Position numbers and translations under genes: made by a program
NCBI GenBank assembly: GCA_037974335.1
Contig: CM075760.1
Coordinates: 56,290,890 to 56,354,889 of the forward strand
Reading direction: 5' to 3'
DNA: 64,000 nucleotides
Origin: Prionace glauca
Taxonomy: Eukaryota; Chordata; Chondrichthyes; Carcharhiniformes; Carcharhinidae
Notes under the pieces: generated by a model
Databases searched by the model: none
What the model was told of the DNA's origin: nothing
Seen by the model: the letters and a program-made list of their open reading frames with translations, nothing else
Shown: positions 11,195 to 21,571 of the stretch, in pieces
Layout of the letters: every line of letters begins with the position of its first letter
Position numbering within the stretch: the first letter of the stretch is position 1

Positions 11195-11953
11195 TCACTT
11201 GTGAACTCGCTGGTGTGTCAGAAGGTTAGAAGATTGAGTGAACTCCTTCCCACACATGGAGCAAGTGAATGGTCTCTCCTCAGTGTGAGTGCGTTGATGT
11301 TTCAATAGATGAGATGAACAAGTAAATCTTTTCCCACACTCGGAGCAGGTGAACGGCCTCTCTCCACTGTGAACTCGCCGATGTGTCAGCAGTGCGGCTG
11401 ATCGAGTGAATCCCTTCCCACATTCGGAGCAGGTGAATGGCCTCTCTCCAGTGTGAGTGCGTCGATGTCTCAGCAGATTATCACTGTTTTTAAAACTGTC
11501 CTCACAGTCAGGACATTTAAAAGCTCTCGCATCAGAGTGAGTGCGCTGGTGTCTCAACAGGTTGGATGAATTAATGAACCCCTTCCCACACATGGAGCAG
11601 GTGAATGGCCTCTCCCCAGTGTGAGTGCGCTGGTGTACGGTGAATTCAGATGATTTCCTGAACCCAGTCCCACAATAAGGACACTTGAATGGCCTCTGGT
11701 CAGTGTGAACACGTTGATGGGACATCAGGTCCCCAGAACTTTTATAGCACTTCCCACAGTCTGGACATTTAAAAGGTCTCAAGTCAGTGTGAACTCGCTG
11801 GTGTTGTAGCAGGTTGGATGACTCTCTGAATCCCTTCCCACACGTAGAGCAGGTGAATGGCCTCTCCCCAGTGTGAGTGCGCTGATGAATTTCCAGCTGG
11901 GATGGCCATTTGAATCCCTTTCCACAATCCTCACATTTCCATGGTTTCTCCAT
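11195..11953 (-). CDS. C2H2 zinc-finger protein, 9 fingers (ZNF-2)
   Basis: Probable nuclear DNA-binding protein. Nine complete C2H2 fingers fill the 252-residue frame, which starts [14 protein letters not shown] with a good start context and ends VHK-stop after the last finger. Finger types alternate: [13 protein letters not shown] (finger 3), [13 protein letters not shown] (4), [13 protein letters not shown] (5), [13 protein letters not shown] (6). The KCPDC fingers follow unusual linkers (HTDLRPF, HTDQRPF, HSDARAF) rather than HTGERPF. The same three-finger rhythm is seen, longer, in the gene at 16786, so the two are close paralogues. No effector domain is visible in this exon. A promoter-like block lies upstream on this strand at 12540-12880. 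Confidence 0.88.
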   Translation of the reverse strand: MEKPWKCEDCGKGFKWPSQLEIHQRTHTGERPFTCSTCGKGFRESSNLLQHQRVHTDLRPFKCPDCGKCYKSSGDLMSHQRVHTDQRPFKCPYCGTGFRKSSEFTVHQRTHTGERPFTCSMCGKGFINSSNLLRHQRTHSDARAFKCPDCEDSFKNSDNLLRHRRTHTGERPFTCSECGKGFTRSAALLTHRRVHSGERPFTCSECGKRFTCSSHLLKHQRTHTEERPFTCSMCGKEFTQSSNLLTHQRVHK

Positions 11954-12105
11954 GGTGCCGGTATCCTCGTGTCTGTCCAGGTTGAATGATCAGTTGACTA
12001 CACACACTACACATGTACGGTTCCTCCCCGCTGTGAATGTTGTTATGTTTTTTCAGGCTGTGTAACTGGTTAAAGCTCTTTCCATTGTCAGTTTACTGGA
12101 ACATT
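11954..12105 (-). pseudogene. Degenerate leading fingers upstream of ZNF-2
   Basis: On the minus strand this reads as decayed finger sequence (a FNQLHSLKKHNNIHSGEEPY-like stretch and a CSVCSQ stretch) before the MEKPW start. Homologous decayed leaders precede ZNF-1 (3961-4090) and the remnant at 27055, so the ancestor had more N-terminal fingers. Confidence 0.6.
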
Positions 12106-12539
12106 CTCACTTGTGTGTCTTGGTGCTTTTCCAGTCACACCGATGTTTGAAATTTTTTCCCACAGACAGAACAAATATTTCTCCTTCCACATTGATACTC
12201 AGGTCCAGATGAATGGAGTGACTCTGTCAGATCACAATGTGATGTTTGATTTAAGTTTCCCACCTGTCAATCCTCCCATCCTAATCCCCTGTAAAAGAAG
12301 TTTACAGAAGTTATCGATGTAAATACAGGATAGAAATTCAGAACAGACACTAGTTTGGATGAAACATTCTTTCGTTTCTTATTCCCTCCAATCATATGGT
12401 CCAAACGAATTGAATGACAAAAATCAACAACCAAGCCTCAACAAAACCAAAGGGAATCTTCCTAACTGAATCAGACAGTTCTGACGAGTGTCTCTGGAAG
12501 ATTTGAGGTGGCCTCGGGCACTAGGACCCAGTTAAAAAC

Positions 12540-12880
12540 AGAAATCCTGAAGCCCGTCCACTCTCTGTTGTGTCACAATGGGCGTCACCAAGACGCCAGC
12601 GCATGCGCTCTGCCCTCCGCTGAACTAAGATGGCGGCTGGTAACCGGGAGTCTTGGCCCCGGGAGAACAAACCGGAGCTGAAACCCGGAACCTGCAGCTC
12701 CGTACTCGCAGTTTGAGGCTTTCAGCAGGTATTTAGAAACCCTCGCCGTTCACCCGCCGACTCCGTCAGAGCCGCGCCTTTCCACATCTTTGCCGGCTGC
12801 GGATGAGACAAAAGGATCCGCCCTCCCCTTCGCCGTCACTAACACTGCGCCTGCGCACTGTGGTGTCGTTAGGGAATAAA
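12540..12880 (-). promoter_or_regulatory. CpG-rich promoter-like block upstream of ZNF-2
   Basis: Contains NRF1-like 'gcgcatgcgc' and 'gcgcctgcgcac', a YY1-type 'aagatggcggc' (12627-12637) and many CpGs. It is related in sequence and order to the block at 18930-20160, where a LINE has split the copy. It could fire in both directions; minus-strand use for the gene at 11195-11953 is the simplest reading. Orientation is inferred. Confidence 0.6.
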
Positions 12881-12884
12881 GAAC

Positions 12885-13380
12885 AATAGAGCGCAGGAAC
12901 AGAGCCTTCAGCCCACAGACCTGTGCCTATCACATTGTCATATCTAAACCAACCGCTTATATCCCTCTATACCCGTCTGTTCATGTGTCTATCCAGATAA
13001 ATTTTAAATGTCGCTAATGTATCTGCCTCAACCACCTCACTTGGCAATGCATTCCAGGCCCCCACTGCCATTTGTGTAGAAAAAACTTCCCCTGCACATC
13101 TCCACTGAACCTTCCCCCCCCCCCACCTTGAATTGTGCCCACTTGTGATTGTCATTTCTGCCCAGCAAAAAAGCTTACCTTATCTATGCACCTCATAATT
13201 TTATAAACTTCTATCAGGTCACCCCACGGCCTCTGTCTTTCCAGTTTATTCAATCTTTCCTCGTAGCGAATACGCTCCATACCATGCAACATCCTGGTAA
13301 ACATTTTCTGTACTCCCTCCAAAGCCACCACTTCCTTCTGGTAGAGTGCTAAAAAGAATTGTGGCCTAACCAATGTTTTA
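12885..13380 (-). mobile_element. CR1-type LINE 3' fragment
   Basis: Minus-strand CR1 tail: RT C-terminal peptides (RMLHGMERIRYEERLNKL, GDLIEVYKIMRCIDKV) in two frames, then 'tgccattccaggccc'-type 3' sequence. A C-run near 13117-13126 breaks the frame. The 3' end abuts the promoter-like block. Confidence 0.75.
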
Positions 13381-13503
13381 TGTGACTAACAATTTGCCAA
13401 CTTTTATACTCAACATTAACGATCATGGGGAATGTTGGACAAAATCACCGATGTTGAAAGTCCCAATAGTTAATTCACTGTTTTTGCTTTGATATGAACA
13501 TTA

Positions 13504-13800
13504 AGGTGGTACAGTAGTTAGCACTGCTGCCTCACAGTGTCAGGGACCTGGATTCAATTCCCAGCCTTGTGGAGTCTATGTGGAGTTTGCACATTCTCTC
13601 TGTATCTGCATGGGTTCCCTTTGTGTTCTCTGGTTCCTCCCACAGTCCGAATGATGTGCTGGTTAGGTGCATTCGCTGTGCTAAATTCTCCCTCAGTGTA
13701 CCCTAACAGGCACTGGAGTGTGGCAACAATGGGGTTTTCACAGTAACTTGATTGCAGTGTGAATGTAAGCCTACTTGTGATGCTAATAAATAAATAGACT
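13504..13800 (+). mobile_element. tRNA-derived SINE, near full length
   Basis: Head 'ggtacagtagttagcactg' (A-box-like) and 'gattcaattccc' (B box), a 'ctctggttcctcccacagtc' middle, and a tail 'gtaagcctacttgtgatgct' ending in 'aataaataaatagact'. This is the commonest SINE in the window. Confidence 0.85.
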
Positions 13801-13839
13801 GTATTCTTTCACTAACAAGACCAGCAGCAAACATTCCCT

Positions 13840-14720
13840 ATCCCCAGGTACCTGTGGGCAAGGTAATGTTTGACCTTCTTGAACTGTTGCACTCCATGTG
13901 GTGAAGGTGCTCCCATAATGCCTTAGGTAAGAGTTATAGGTTATTCACCCAGCGATGATGAAAAATGGTAATACATGTCAATAATAACAATATGTATTTA
14001 TATGTCTCCCATGTAATAGACTTTCCCAGAGCATTTCAAAGAATTGTTATACACTAAATGCTTTTGCATGTCAGTGAGCTCGGGGGGTGATGAGTGAACA
14101 AAACTTGATGTGAGAAAGCACATGGCCAGCAGAGATTTGGATGACTTCAAGACTTCAGGGAGCTTGAATGTAGGAGGCCGGGAATGCATTCAGATAGTTA
14201 CATCCGGAGTTATTGAAGTAAAGGGCAAGAGTTCCAGCTGCAGATGAGCAGAATCAAGGACAGTCAGGTGATGTTACTGAGATGGAAATTGGCAGTCTTG
14301 GTGATTATGCAGATATGAGGTCAGAAGCTCGGTTTAGAGTGAAAGCTGTTATTGAGGCTGGGAACAGTCCGGTTCAGTCTCAGACAGTTGTCAGGGAGAA
14401 GGATGGAATCAGTAGTGTGGGAGTGGAATTTGCAGTGGGGACTGAAGAGAAATGGTTTCCTTCTTCCCAGTAGTTAAATGGAGCTCATTGCTGTTCATTC
14501 AGTACTGGATATCAGACAGGGCAGGACAGTGTGCGAGTTGGAGGGGAATTTGGAGATGATGATGTTTGCATACAACTGGTCCTCCTTGGTGTGGAAGTTG
14601 AAGATTTGGAGAATTTTGTCAAAGTTCTGAGTAATTATAGTAGAAAATCACCCTCCTTTGTCCCTGCCTCTTTCACCTCTCTCCCCTCCCACAGAGGCCA
14701 GAGTCTTGTGTAGGCTCAGA
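13840..14720 (+). repeat. Composite dispersed repeat upstream of finger exons, copy A
   Basis: Contains 'gaccttcttgaactgttgca', 'ggtgaaggtgctcccat', and a block with 'gatgttactgagatggaaat', 'cagtccggttcagtctcaga' and 'tcagtactggatatcagaca'. Parts recur at 15580-16100, 21065-21560, 24830-25330 and 33300-33850, mostly upstream of zinc-finger exons. Class unknown; it could be an old mobile element carried along by gene duplication. Confidence 0.6.
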
Positions 14721-14919
14721 CTGGGTGGTAAGTTCCCTTCCCTGAAGGACATGAGTGAACCATTCGGGTTTTTATGATAATCTTGGAGCTTCCATGGTCA
14801 CTTTTTCCACGTGTCAGACGCACAGTTTACGAGATTCATTCAGCTCAATTTTATAACCTGCCTTTGTGTTTTTGTGGGCACTCTCTCACTCCCTTTTCTC
14901 TTTTTTTAAATTAATTTCA

Positions 14920-15470
14920 TGAGGTATTGAAAGAGGAGGATATGTAGTCAGGAAACTCAAACCAAACATTCACATCAGGACCTGATGAAGTTTTCCAAAT
15001 TATAGGATTTTGAACATTGAAGGAAAAAACACTGTTCATCGTGGGGAAAAACATGTTCTAAGTGCGGATGAGGCTTCAACCAATCATCTAATCTGTTGAG
15101 ACACAATCACACCGGGGGAAACTGTGGAAACATGAGGACTGTGAGAAGGGCTTCAGTTACCCATCTAACCTGGAAACTCAGCGACGCAGTCACACAAGGG
15201 AGAGGCCATTAACCGGCTCTGAATGTGGGATGGGATTAAATAAGTCAAACAATCTGTTGAAACACCAGCAGGTTCACTCAGAGAAGAGGCCATGAGGGAA
15301 ATGATTCACTCAGTCATCATTACCCATGACATAACAGCAAGTTCACACTGACGAGAAACCTTTGAAATGTTCAGACTGTGGGAAGTGCTATAAAAGATCC
15401 CAGGAACTGATGTCCCAGCAACATGTTCACACTGAAGAGAGCCTGGGAGAGCATAGATCATGGAGAATTG
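14920..15470 (+). pseudogene. Zinc-finger exon remnant
   Basis: A decayed finger exon. The upstream intron end (a 'tttaaattaatttcat' tract) is like that of ZNF-3 and ZNF-4. The sequence shows C2H2 pieces: the GEKPW-like leader, CGxCEKGFSYPSNLETQ-like and ECGMGL-like stretches, and a [16 protein letters not shown] finger of the same type as in ZNF-3. Multiple stops and frame changes prevent a protein. It sits just upstream of ZNF-3 and is probably a tandem duplicate that died. Confidence 0.8.
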
Positions 15471-15579
15471 TGTGACTGAAGGATATTACAGAGAAAGGAG
15501 TGGTCGCAGTCATGGAGAAATTTGGAAACAAGAACGGGATTTTAAAATGTTAGTAGTTCTTAAACGGGAACCTTTATAG

Positions 15580-16100
15580 GTCGGTGAGCAAAGGGGTGAT
15601 GGGTGAACAAATCTTGAGCACAGACAGCAGAGTTTTGGATGACCTCAGGAGTGTAGGGAAGCTGAATGTGGGAGACCAGCAAAGAGTGCATTGGGATAGT
15701 TAAGTCCAGATGTAATAAAGGAATGGATGAGATTCTCGGAACAAGATGATTTGAGACTCGGGCGATGTTACTGAGATGGAAATAGGCATTCTAGGTGATG
15801 ATGAGGATATATGGCTGGAAGCTTAGTTTGGGATGAGACAGGACACTGAGGTCGTGAGAAGTCTGGTTCAGCCTCAGACAGTTGCCAGGGAGAGGGAGTG
15901 AAGTTTATTTTGAGGACTAAAGACAACGGCTTTGTTCTTAATATTCAATTGGAAGAAGTTTCTGTTCATCCAGTTCTGGATGTCAGACATGTCAGGACGG
16001 TGTGTGAGTTGAAAAGGAACTTGGAGATGATGGTGTTCCCAAATACCTGCTTTGTTGCTCCATCTAATTGGTGGAGGTTGTGGGAGTTTGAAATATTTGA
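15580..16100 (+). repeat. Composite dispersed repeat, copy B
   Basis: Shares with copy A the phrases 'ggggtgatgggtgaacaaat', 'gatgttactgagatggaaat', 'ggttcagcctcagacagttg' and 'cagttctggatgtcagaca', then 'gaacttggagatgatggtgt'. Adjacent 16100-16274 is T/C-rich with nothing else seen. Confidence 0.6.
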
Positions 16101-16274
16101 ATTTCTCTTTTTTCCTGTGCTGCCCAATTCTGTCTCACCCTCTTCTACTTCTGCCTCTCTGCTGCTTCCCCCCTCGATCTGTTCTCCCAGATTATCTAGA
16201 ATTTTGTGTCACCCCTGACCAGGGAGCAGGTTTCCTTCCCTGAAGGGCATCAGTGAATCAGTTGGGTTTTTTTA

Positions 16275-16540
16275 AAGTTAGAAGTTTATTTATTAGTCAC
16301 AAGTAGGCTTACATTAACACTGCAATGAAGTCACTGTGAAATTCCCCTAGTTGCCACATTCCGGCACCTGTTCGGGTTAATGCACCTGTCAATGCACATG
16401 TCTTTCAGACTTTGGGAGGAAACCCATGCAGACACGGGGAGAACGTACAAACTCCACGCAGTGATCCAAGCTAGGAATTGAACCGGGTCCCTGGTGCTGT
16501 GAGGCATCAGTGCTAACCACTGTGCCGCCCAATGACAATC
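16275..16540 (-). mobile_element. tRNA-derived SINE
   Basis: Minus-strand copy of the 13504 family, from the 'tcacaagtaggcttacatta' tail to the 'ggttagcactg' head (plus-strand 'gctaaccactgtgccgcc'). It sits in the intron about 130 bases upstream of the ZNF-3 acceptor. Confidence 0.85.
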
Positions 16541-16785
16541 CAGCAGTTTCCATGATCACTTTTTCCTACTGCTGGCACCACAAATTACCAGATTCATTCA
16601 GCTTAATTTCAAAACCTGCCTTTGTGTTTCTGTGGGTTCTCTCTCACTGCCTTTTTTCTATTTAAATCAATTTCATAGGATTTTAGAAGAGGAAGATTTT
16701 CAGTCAGGAAACACAAAGTGAACATCACATCAGGATCTGATGGAGTCGCCCAATGTAACCATTGTATCATTGTTGGATTTGGAAC

Positions 16786-18060
16786 ATGGAAGAAAAAGGC
16801 ATTGATCGCATTGGGCAGAATCTGTACACGTGTTCTGTGTATGAATCATCTGACCGTACGAACCACAAGTGCAGTCACACTGAAGAGAAGCTGTTGAAAT
16901 GTGGGGACTGCGAGGAAGGATTCCATTCCCCATCTGACCTGGAAATTCACCAGCGAGTTCACACCGGGGAGAGGCCATTCACCTGCTCTGTGTGTGGGAA
17001 AGGATTCACTCAGTCGTTCAACCTGCTGAGACACCAACAAGTTCACACTGGAGAGAGACCATTCATCTGCTCCAAATGTGGGAAGGGATTCACTCAGTCC
17101 TCCAATCTGCTGGTACATCAGAGAGTTCACACCGGGGAGAGGCCATTCATCTGCTCTCAGTGTGGGAAGGGATTCATTCACACAAGCAACCTGCTATCAC
17201 ACCAGCGAGTTCACACTGACAAGAGACCTTTTAACTGTCCAGCATGTAGGAAGTGCTTTAAAAGTTCCAGGGAACTGACACGCCATCAGCAAGCTCACAC
17301 CGAGGAAAGACCTTTTTACTGTTCAAAATGTGGAAAGGGCTATAAAAGTTCCTGGGAACTGACATACCACCAACGTGTTCACACTGAGGAGAGACCATTC
17401 AGGTGCTCTCACTGCGGGACTGGGTACAGGCAATCATCTCAACTCACTGTACACCAGCGAATTCACACTGGGAAAAGGCCATTCACCTGCACGGAGTGTG
17501 GGAAAGGATTTAGTCGGTCATCCCAACTCATGGTGCACCAGCGGGTTCACTCTGGAGAGAGACCTTTCAAGTGCCCAGACTGTGGGAATTACTATAAGAG
17601 TTCTGGAGAGCTGAAATCCCATCAGCATGTTCACACTGACGAGAGACCATTCAGATGCTCTCACTGTGCAATTGGATTCAGGCAATCATCCCATCTCACT
17701 GAACACCAGCGAATTCACACTGGGGAGAGACCATTCACCTGCTCCAATTGTGGGAAGGGATTCACTCAGTCCTCCCAACTCAGGGCTCACCAGCGAGTTC
17801 ACACTGAGGAGAGACCTTTCAAATGCCCAGACTGTGAGAAGTGCTACAAACGATCTGGAAATCTGAGGTCCCACCAACGTGTTCACACCGACGAGAGACC
17901 GTTCAGGTGCCCTCAATGTGGGACTGGGTTCATTCGATCGTCGATACTAATTGAACACCAGCGAGTTCACACTGGGGAGAAACCATTCACCTGCTCCAAG
18001 TGTTGGAAGCGATTCACTCGGAAATCCAACCTGCTGATGCATCAGCAAGTTCATAAGTGA
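16786..18060 (+). CDS. C2H2 zinc-finger protein, 14 fingers (ZNF-3)
   Basis: Probable nuclear DNA-binding protein. Fourteen complete C2H2 fingers follow a ~35-residue leader ([17 protein letters not shown], itself a degenerate finger) and the frame ends VHK-stop. The start ATG at 16786 is the first in frame; a 3' splice site 'aatttcatag' ending about 16679 suggests the exon opens upstream and the true start could be in an earlier exon. From finger 7 the fingers cycle in threes: RCSHCGTG-type, TCxxCGKG-type, KCPDCxxxYK-type, with matching linkers (HTGKRPF/HSGERPF/HTDERPF), the mark of expansion by a three-finger unit of about 252 bp. ZNF-2 carries the same types. No effector domain is visible in this exon. 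Confidence 0.9.
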   Translation: MEEKGIDRIGQNLYTCSVYESSDRTNHKCSHTEEKLLKCGDCEEGFHSPSDLEIHQRVHTGERPFTCSVCGKGFTQSFNLLRHQQVHTGERPFICSKCGKGFTQSSNLLVHQRVHTGERPFICSQCGKGFIHTSNLLSHQRVHTDKRPFNCPACRKCFKSSRELTRHQQAHTEERPFYCSKCGKGYKSSWELTYHQRVHTEERPFRCSHCGTGYRQSSQLTVHQRIHTGKRPFTCTECGKGFSRSSQLMVHQRVHSGERPFKCPDCGNYYKSSGELKSHQHVHTDERPFRCSHCAIGFRQSSHLTEHQRIHTGERPFTCSNCGKGFTQSSQLRAHQRVHTEERPFKCPDCEKCYKRSGNLRSHQRVHTDERPFRCPQCGTGFIRSSILIEHQRVHTGEKPFTCSKCWKRFTRKSNLLMHQQVHK

Positions 18061-18204
18061 AGGTAGGATTTAGACTTTGCTGTAATCAGACCCAGGACTG
18101 AACAACATTCATTGGGGTCCTATTCTGCTGGTGTTCATAAACTGCAGCTCAGTAATAGGTGTTAATGTTCTGGATAAAATTAAACTAAATCAGTTTTGTA
18201 TCAA

Positions 18205-18800
18205 ACAAAATATGCTATAATTTTCTTTGTTCTTTGTTTTGTCTTTCGTACACGAGATGTGAGGAATTATAATTATACTGGCTGCTTTCCGAGTTAGCGG
18301 GAAGAGTAGACAGAATGAATGAAAAGGAGGCTGGTTTATGTGATGGATTCATGACCTTTTGTAGTTTCTTGCAGTCTTGGGCTGAGCAGGAGCCATGCCA
18401 AGCTGTGATACAACCAAAAAGAATGCTTCCTGTGGTGCATCTATAAAATTTGGTGAGAGTCATAGCTGACATGCCAAATTTCCTTAGTCCTCTGAGAAAG
18501 TAGAGGGGCTGGTGGGCTTTCTTAACTGTAGCGTAGGCATGGGGGAACCAGGACTGGTTGCTGGTGATCTGTACAGCTAAAAGCTTGAAGCCCTCGACCG
18601 TCTCTCTTTTATCCCCTTTGTAGGTTATGTTCTCCAATACGCTTCCTGAAGCCGAGGACAATATTCTTTGTTTTGTTGACATTGAGGGAGGGTTATTGGC
18701 GTCGCACCAGTTCTCAAGTTTCTCTATCTCATTCCTGTATTCTATCTCATCATTGTTTGAGATCCGACCCACTACGGTGGTGTCATCAGCAATAAGAGTG
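18205..18800 (-). mobile_element. L2-like LINE, reverse-transcriptase fragment
   Basis: On the minus strand it encodes the RT active-site neighbourhood (IADDTTVVGRISN) and then the C-terminus (WFPHAYATVKKAHQPLYFLR, TLTKFYRCTTGSILFGCITA), so it is a non-LTR element of the same family as 6065 and 55925. Frame largely open over 18215-18772 but 5'-truncated. It follows ZNF-3 directly. Confidence 0.8.
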
Positions 18801-18929
18801 GCATTAATAAAGTAGCATAGCCTTCACATAATAATGCAGTTATACAAACATAATATATTCACTCCACTAGAGGCTCAAACACGCTAGACCACCGCGACAC
18901 AAATATCAAACATGCCTCCCACTCATTGA

Positions 18930-19130
18930 CCCCTACAAAGCTGGCGGCCGCGCATGCGGTCTGCTGCACATTGCCCTCAATAAAGATGGCTATCGTTAAT
19001 CTGGGCCGAACATGAGGAACTGCAGCCTGCTCGGTCCAAAAAGAGGAACTGAGACGTTCTTGTTCGGGATTTGCATTTACAGGACACGTTTCCAAAACCT
19101 CTTCACCCATCCGCCAGATAAGAACATAAT
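18930..19130 (-). promoter_or_regulatory. Promoter-like block, left part (split by a CR1)
   Basis: 'gcggccgcgcatgcgg' and 'aaagatggct' followed by 'gaggaactgcagcc' and 'tcttcacccatccgcc' parallel the order of motifs in 12595-12765 upstream of ZNF-2, so this is a duplicated promoter. The copy continues after the LINE at 20085. No finger gene remains on the minus strand to its left; it may be an orphan or serve the plus direction. Confidence 0.5.
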
Positions 19131-20084
19131 AAGAACATAAGAAATAGGAGCAGGAGTAGGCCATCTAGCCCTTCGAGCCTGCCCCGCCATTCAATAAGAT
19201 CATGGCTGATCTGTCGCTGCTCAGTTCCACTTTCCCGCCCTCTCCCCATAATCCTTAATCCCCTCTCTTATCAAAAACCCATCAACCTGCGTCTTAAAAA
19301 TATTTAGCGAGGCAGCCTCCACCACTTCAAAGGGCAGAGAATTCCAGAGATTCACCACCCTTTGAGTGAAGAAATTCCTCCTCAACTCCATTCTAAACCG
19401 CCTCCCCTTTATCTTGAGGCTGTGCCCCCTAATCCTACTGTCTTTTTTGAGCAGGAAGAGTCTCTCCACCTCTATCCTATCCATCCTATTCATCATCTTA
19501 TACGTCTCAATGAGATCCCCCCTCATTCTTCTCAACTCTAACGAGTTCAAGCCCAGTTTATTCAGCCTTTCCTCATAGCTCAATCCCCTCAACTCCGGTA
19601 TCAGCCTAGTAAACCTCCTCTACACTCCCTCCAAGGCCAAAATATCTTTGCGCAGGTGCGACGCCCAAAACTGCACACAGTACTCCAGCTGCGGCCTCAC
19701 CAATGCCCTATACAGCTGCAGCAAGACCTCCCTACTTTTATATTCAATCCCCCTTGCTATGAAGGCCAGCATCCCATTCGCCTTCCTGACCACCTGCTGC
19801 ACCTGCAAGCTGGGTTTTTGCGACTCATGCACAAGGACCCCGAGGTCCCTCTGCACCGTCGCCTGCCGCAGTTTTTCGCCCCGTTAGTAATAGTCCTTCC
19901 TACCATTCCTCCTACCAAAGTGGACTACCTCACACTTGCCAACATTAAATTCCATTTGCCATTTCCTGGCCCATTCGCCCAGCCTATCTAGATCCTTCTG
20001 TGGACTCTCCACACCCTCCGCACAATTTGCCGTTCCCCCAATCTTGGTGACATCAGCAAATTTCGACACCCTACACTCGGTTCC
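19131..20084 (-). mobile_element. CR1-type LINE, 5'-truncated
   Basis: Young minus-strand copy reaching from the 3' end ('agaacataagaaataggagc') to a truncation point at 'cactcggttcc' (GTECRVSKFA region of the RT). Encodes FADxTKIGG-region, VQQVVRKANGMLAFIARG and the C-terminal end in several frames; the FADD box reads FADVTK here. It splits a promoter-like block. The copy at 46789 starts within a few bases of the same internal point. Confidence 0.88.
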
Positions 20085-20420
20085 ATTGCATCGCTGCGAA
20101 CCTTTAATATCCTCTTGCCGAAAAAGCCGCTCTGTCGCCTTTACCCGCATTGCGCATGTCTCAGTTACAGCTAGGTCCCGCCCCTTCTTTCACTCCGATT
20201 GGTTGGAGGACCAGCCGCTCCCGCTCGGTCTTCCAGCCCTCCCCCTTTTTCTATTGGTCCAGAACTGCCGTCAATTAGTCCCCGGGCATTGTGACGTTGA
20301 GCGTGTGCAGTGAGGCTCATGCCCAGGGACGGGCGCTTGTTTGTCTCCTCTTCAGTGGGAAGGAGGCGGATGAGTGGAGGCAGCGTTAGGGGCAGTGGGT
20401 GGGAGGGGAGGCTCCACACC
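20085..20420 (+). promoter_or_regulatory. Promoter-like block, right part
   Basis: CpG-rich with NRF1-like 'attgcgcatgtc', GC box 'ggtcccgcccc', inverted CCAAT 'gattggttgg' and 'ctattggtcc'. The segment 'ttggaggaccagccgc' resembles 'ttggaggaccggaagccc' in the block at 3255 and points in the plus direction, towards the finger exon at 25645. Together with 18930-19130 it looks like a head-to-head pair of promoters. Confidence 0.5.
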
Positions 20421-20518
20421 CCCAGTAAGAAACTAGTGGCACCGCCTCAATACCCAACACAACGGCAGCTGCAGTGCTTTCTCCTGTTGTCAGCCCCAGT
20501 GGACAAATGTGGCTTCAG

Positions 20519-20905
20519 GAAGGAAATGCAGCAATGGGTTTGTTACTAAAAAATCATCTTTAACTCACTTCACTGACCCTGGAGCAGGAAGCAGAGAATG
20601 GGGGAAATTTCTATTCTGCACTCACACTGATGGGTTTGTTAATGAAAAATCATCTTTAACTCACTTCACTGACCCTGGAGCAGGAAGCAGAGAATGGGGG
20701 AAATTTCTATTCTGCACTCACACTGATGGGTTTGTTAATGAAAAATCATCTTTAACTCACTTCACTGACCCTGGAGCAGGAGGAGAGAATGGGGGAAATT
20801 TCTATTCTGCACTCACACTGATGGGTTTGTTAATGAAAAATCATCTTTAACTCACTTTACTGATCCTGGAGCAGGAGAATGGGGGGAATTTCTATTCTGC
20901 ACTCT
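20519..20905 (+). repeat. Minisatellite, 95-97 bp unit, four copies
   Basis: The unit begins 'gggtttgttaatgaaaaatc' and includes 'cacttcactgaccctggagc' and 'ctattctgcactcacactga'; starts at 20535, 20632, 20728 and 20823. Because 96 is a multiple of three, one frame stays open through three copies, encoding an almost exact 32-residue repeat (SLTHFTDPGAGSREWGKF). I read this as satellite DNA, not a gene. Confidence 0.85.
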
Positions 20906-21064
20906 CTGACCTTACCACTGTTTCTTTCGTAGTCAGGAATTGTTTTTTTTTCTGCACATTAGTCCATTTCTCTTCTTAGCTCATATTGATAGGAAATAAA
21001 ATGCTGTAGATTTGACTGTTATTCATTCGAAATACTGTGAAAGTTTAACGTTCTGTCTTTCTCC

Positions 21065-21571
21065 ATAGATAAATTGTATTGCCAGTTGCCTGTGGGGAAG
21101 ATGATTTTTGACCTTCTTGAACCACTGCAGTCTGTGTGGTGAAAGTGCTCCCACAATGTTATCAGGTAAGGAATTACAGGTTATTTACCCAGTGATATAT
21201 GTCCAAGTTAGTGACACTAATTTGTGTTTAGATCACAGTTTTGGTACAATGCATAATTCCAATACATTTTATGGAAATGTTACAAAACAACATTTGACAC
21301 TGAGCCACATAAGGAGTTTAGGGCAGATGATATAAAGATTGATTAGAGGTAGATTTTAAGAGCACCTTAAAGGGGGAAAGTGAGTTAGAAGGAAATATTT
21401 AAGGAGACTATTCCAGAGCTTGGGGCCCAGGCAACTGAAAGAACAGTCACATACAGTGAAGTAATTTAATATTCGAAATGTTCATGAAAGTTGGGTTTTG
21501 TGGATTAGCAAGCACAGGGATGAAGGGTGAATACCTCTTGGTGTGAGTAAGCAGGCAAGCAGTTGGATGTC
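21065..21571 (+). repeat. Composite dispersed repeat, copy C, left side
   Basis: 'gaccttcttgaaccactgca', 'ggtgaaagtgctcccac' and 'aggttatttacccagtgata' match copy A (13870-13970). The tail reads 'gcaagcagttggatgtc' and is cut by the CR1 at 21572; it seems to resume at 24486 ('gatgtctcaagattacag'). Confidence 0.6.
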
